Positions 63,936-64,000 of a stretch of DNA of 64,000 nt are shown here, one piece after another (the first letter of the stretch is position 1; each line of letters begins with the position of its first letter). The notes under the pieces are model-generated. The model was given only the letters and a program-made list of their open reading frames with translations. It was not told the origin of the DNA and ran no database searches. The DNA comes from Mya arenaria (Eukaryota; Mollusca; Bivalvia; Myida; Myidae): the NCBI RefSeq assembly GCF_026914265.1, contig NC_069124.1:16079088-16143087 (forward strand). The letters are read 5' to 3'. A program made the translations under genes and the position numbers.

Positions 63936-64000
63936 TAAAAGTCGTCGGCTTATGGTCACAATCGAGCTTAAAGAAATAAGCATAAACGAACGGCTAGAGG

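Overview
The window is animal nuclear DNA: small phase-matched exons bounded by GT/AG splice sites, AT-rich introns and intergenic DNA, minisatellites, microsatellites and short non-autonomous transposons. The only protein family I recognise is the nicotinic acetylcholine receptor (nAChR) subunit family of Cys-loop ligand-gated ion channels. Several divergent subunits in tandem, together with the types of dispersed repeat, suggest a lophotrochozoan, most likely a bivalve mollusc. The organism assignment is inference.

Layout. Plus strand, left half: subunit 1 (exons 3-7 at 3472-6861; its first exons are not visible), subunit 2 (complete, 7 exons, 11968-20141, 514 residues) and a decayed third copy (about 23230-26336). 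Subunits 1 and 2 are close paralogues with alpha-type hallmarks (vicinal cysteines in loop C). Minus strand, right half, reading right to left: subunit 6 (exons 2-7, 58107-50417), a non-alpha, beta-like subunit whose signal-peptide exon was not found; then a compound locus at 42561-31413. The two blocks converge on about 5 kb without recognisable genes at 26337-31412.

The compound locus is the most interesting feature. One signal-peptide/N-terminal exon (42561-42337) and one small exon 3 (39760-39716) are followed by two alternative copies of exon 4 (36721-36612 and 35985-35876), then two complete C-terminal modules (A: 35290-33828; B: 32775-31413), each with its own stop codon and a candidate polyadenylation signal. 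All junction phases match, so either exon 4 can join either module, while including both exon 4 copies would shift the frame. Module B has the loop C Cys pair (alpha-type) and module A has lost it (non-alpha). The residue at the loop A tyrosine position is Tyr in the distal exon 4 and Phe in the proximal one. The order suggests that a non-alpha unit (proximal exon 4 + A) is nested in an intron of an alpha unit (distal exon 4 + B) and uses the same promoter and signal peptide. A single locus might therefore make an alpha and a non-alpha subunit by alternative splicing. This is inferred from gene structure and needs transcript data.

The remaining DNA holds an 18-bp minisatellite inside one copy of a duplicated segment, a 47-bp minisatellite, nearly 900 bp of GTA-type trinucleotide repeat, two copies of a foldback element, three pogo-like inverted-repeat elements partly spread by tandem duplication, other transposon-like relics and a tRNA-derived SINE at the right edge.
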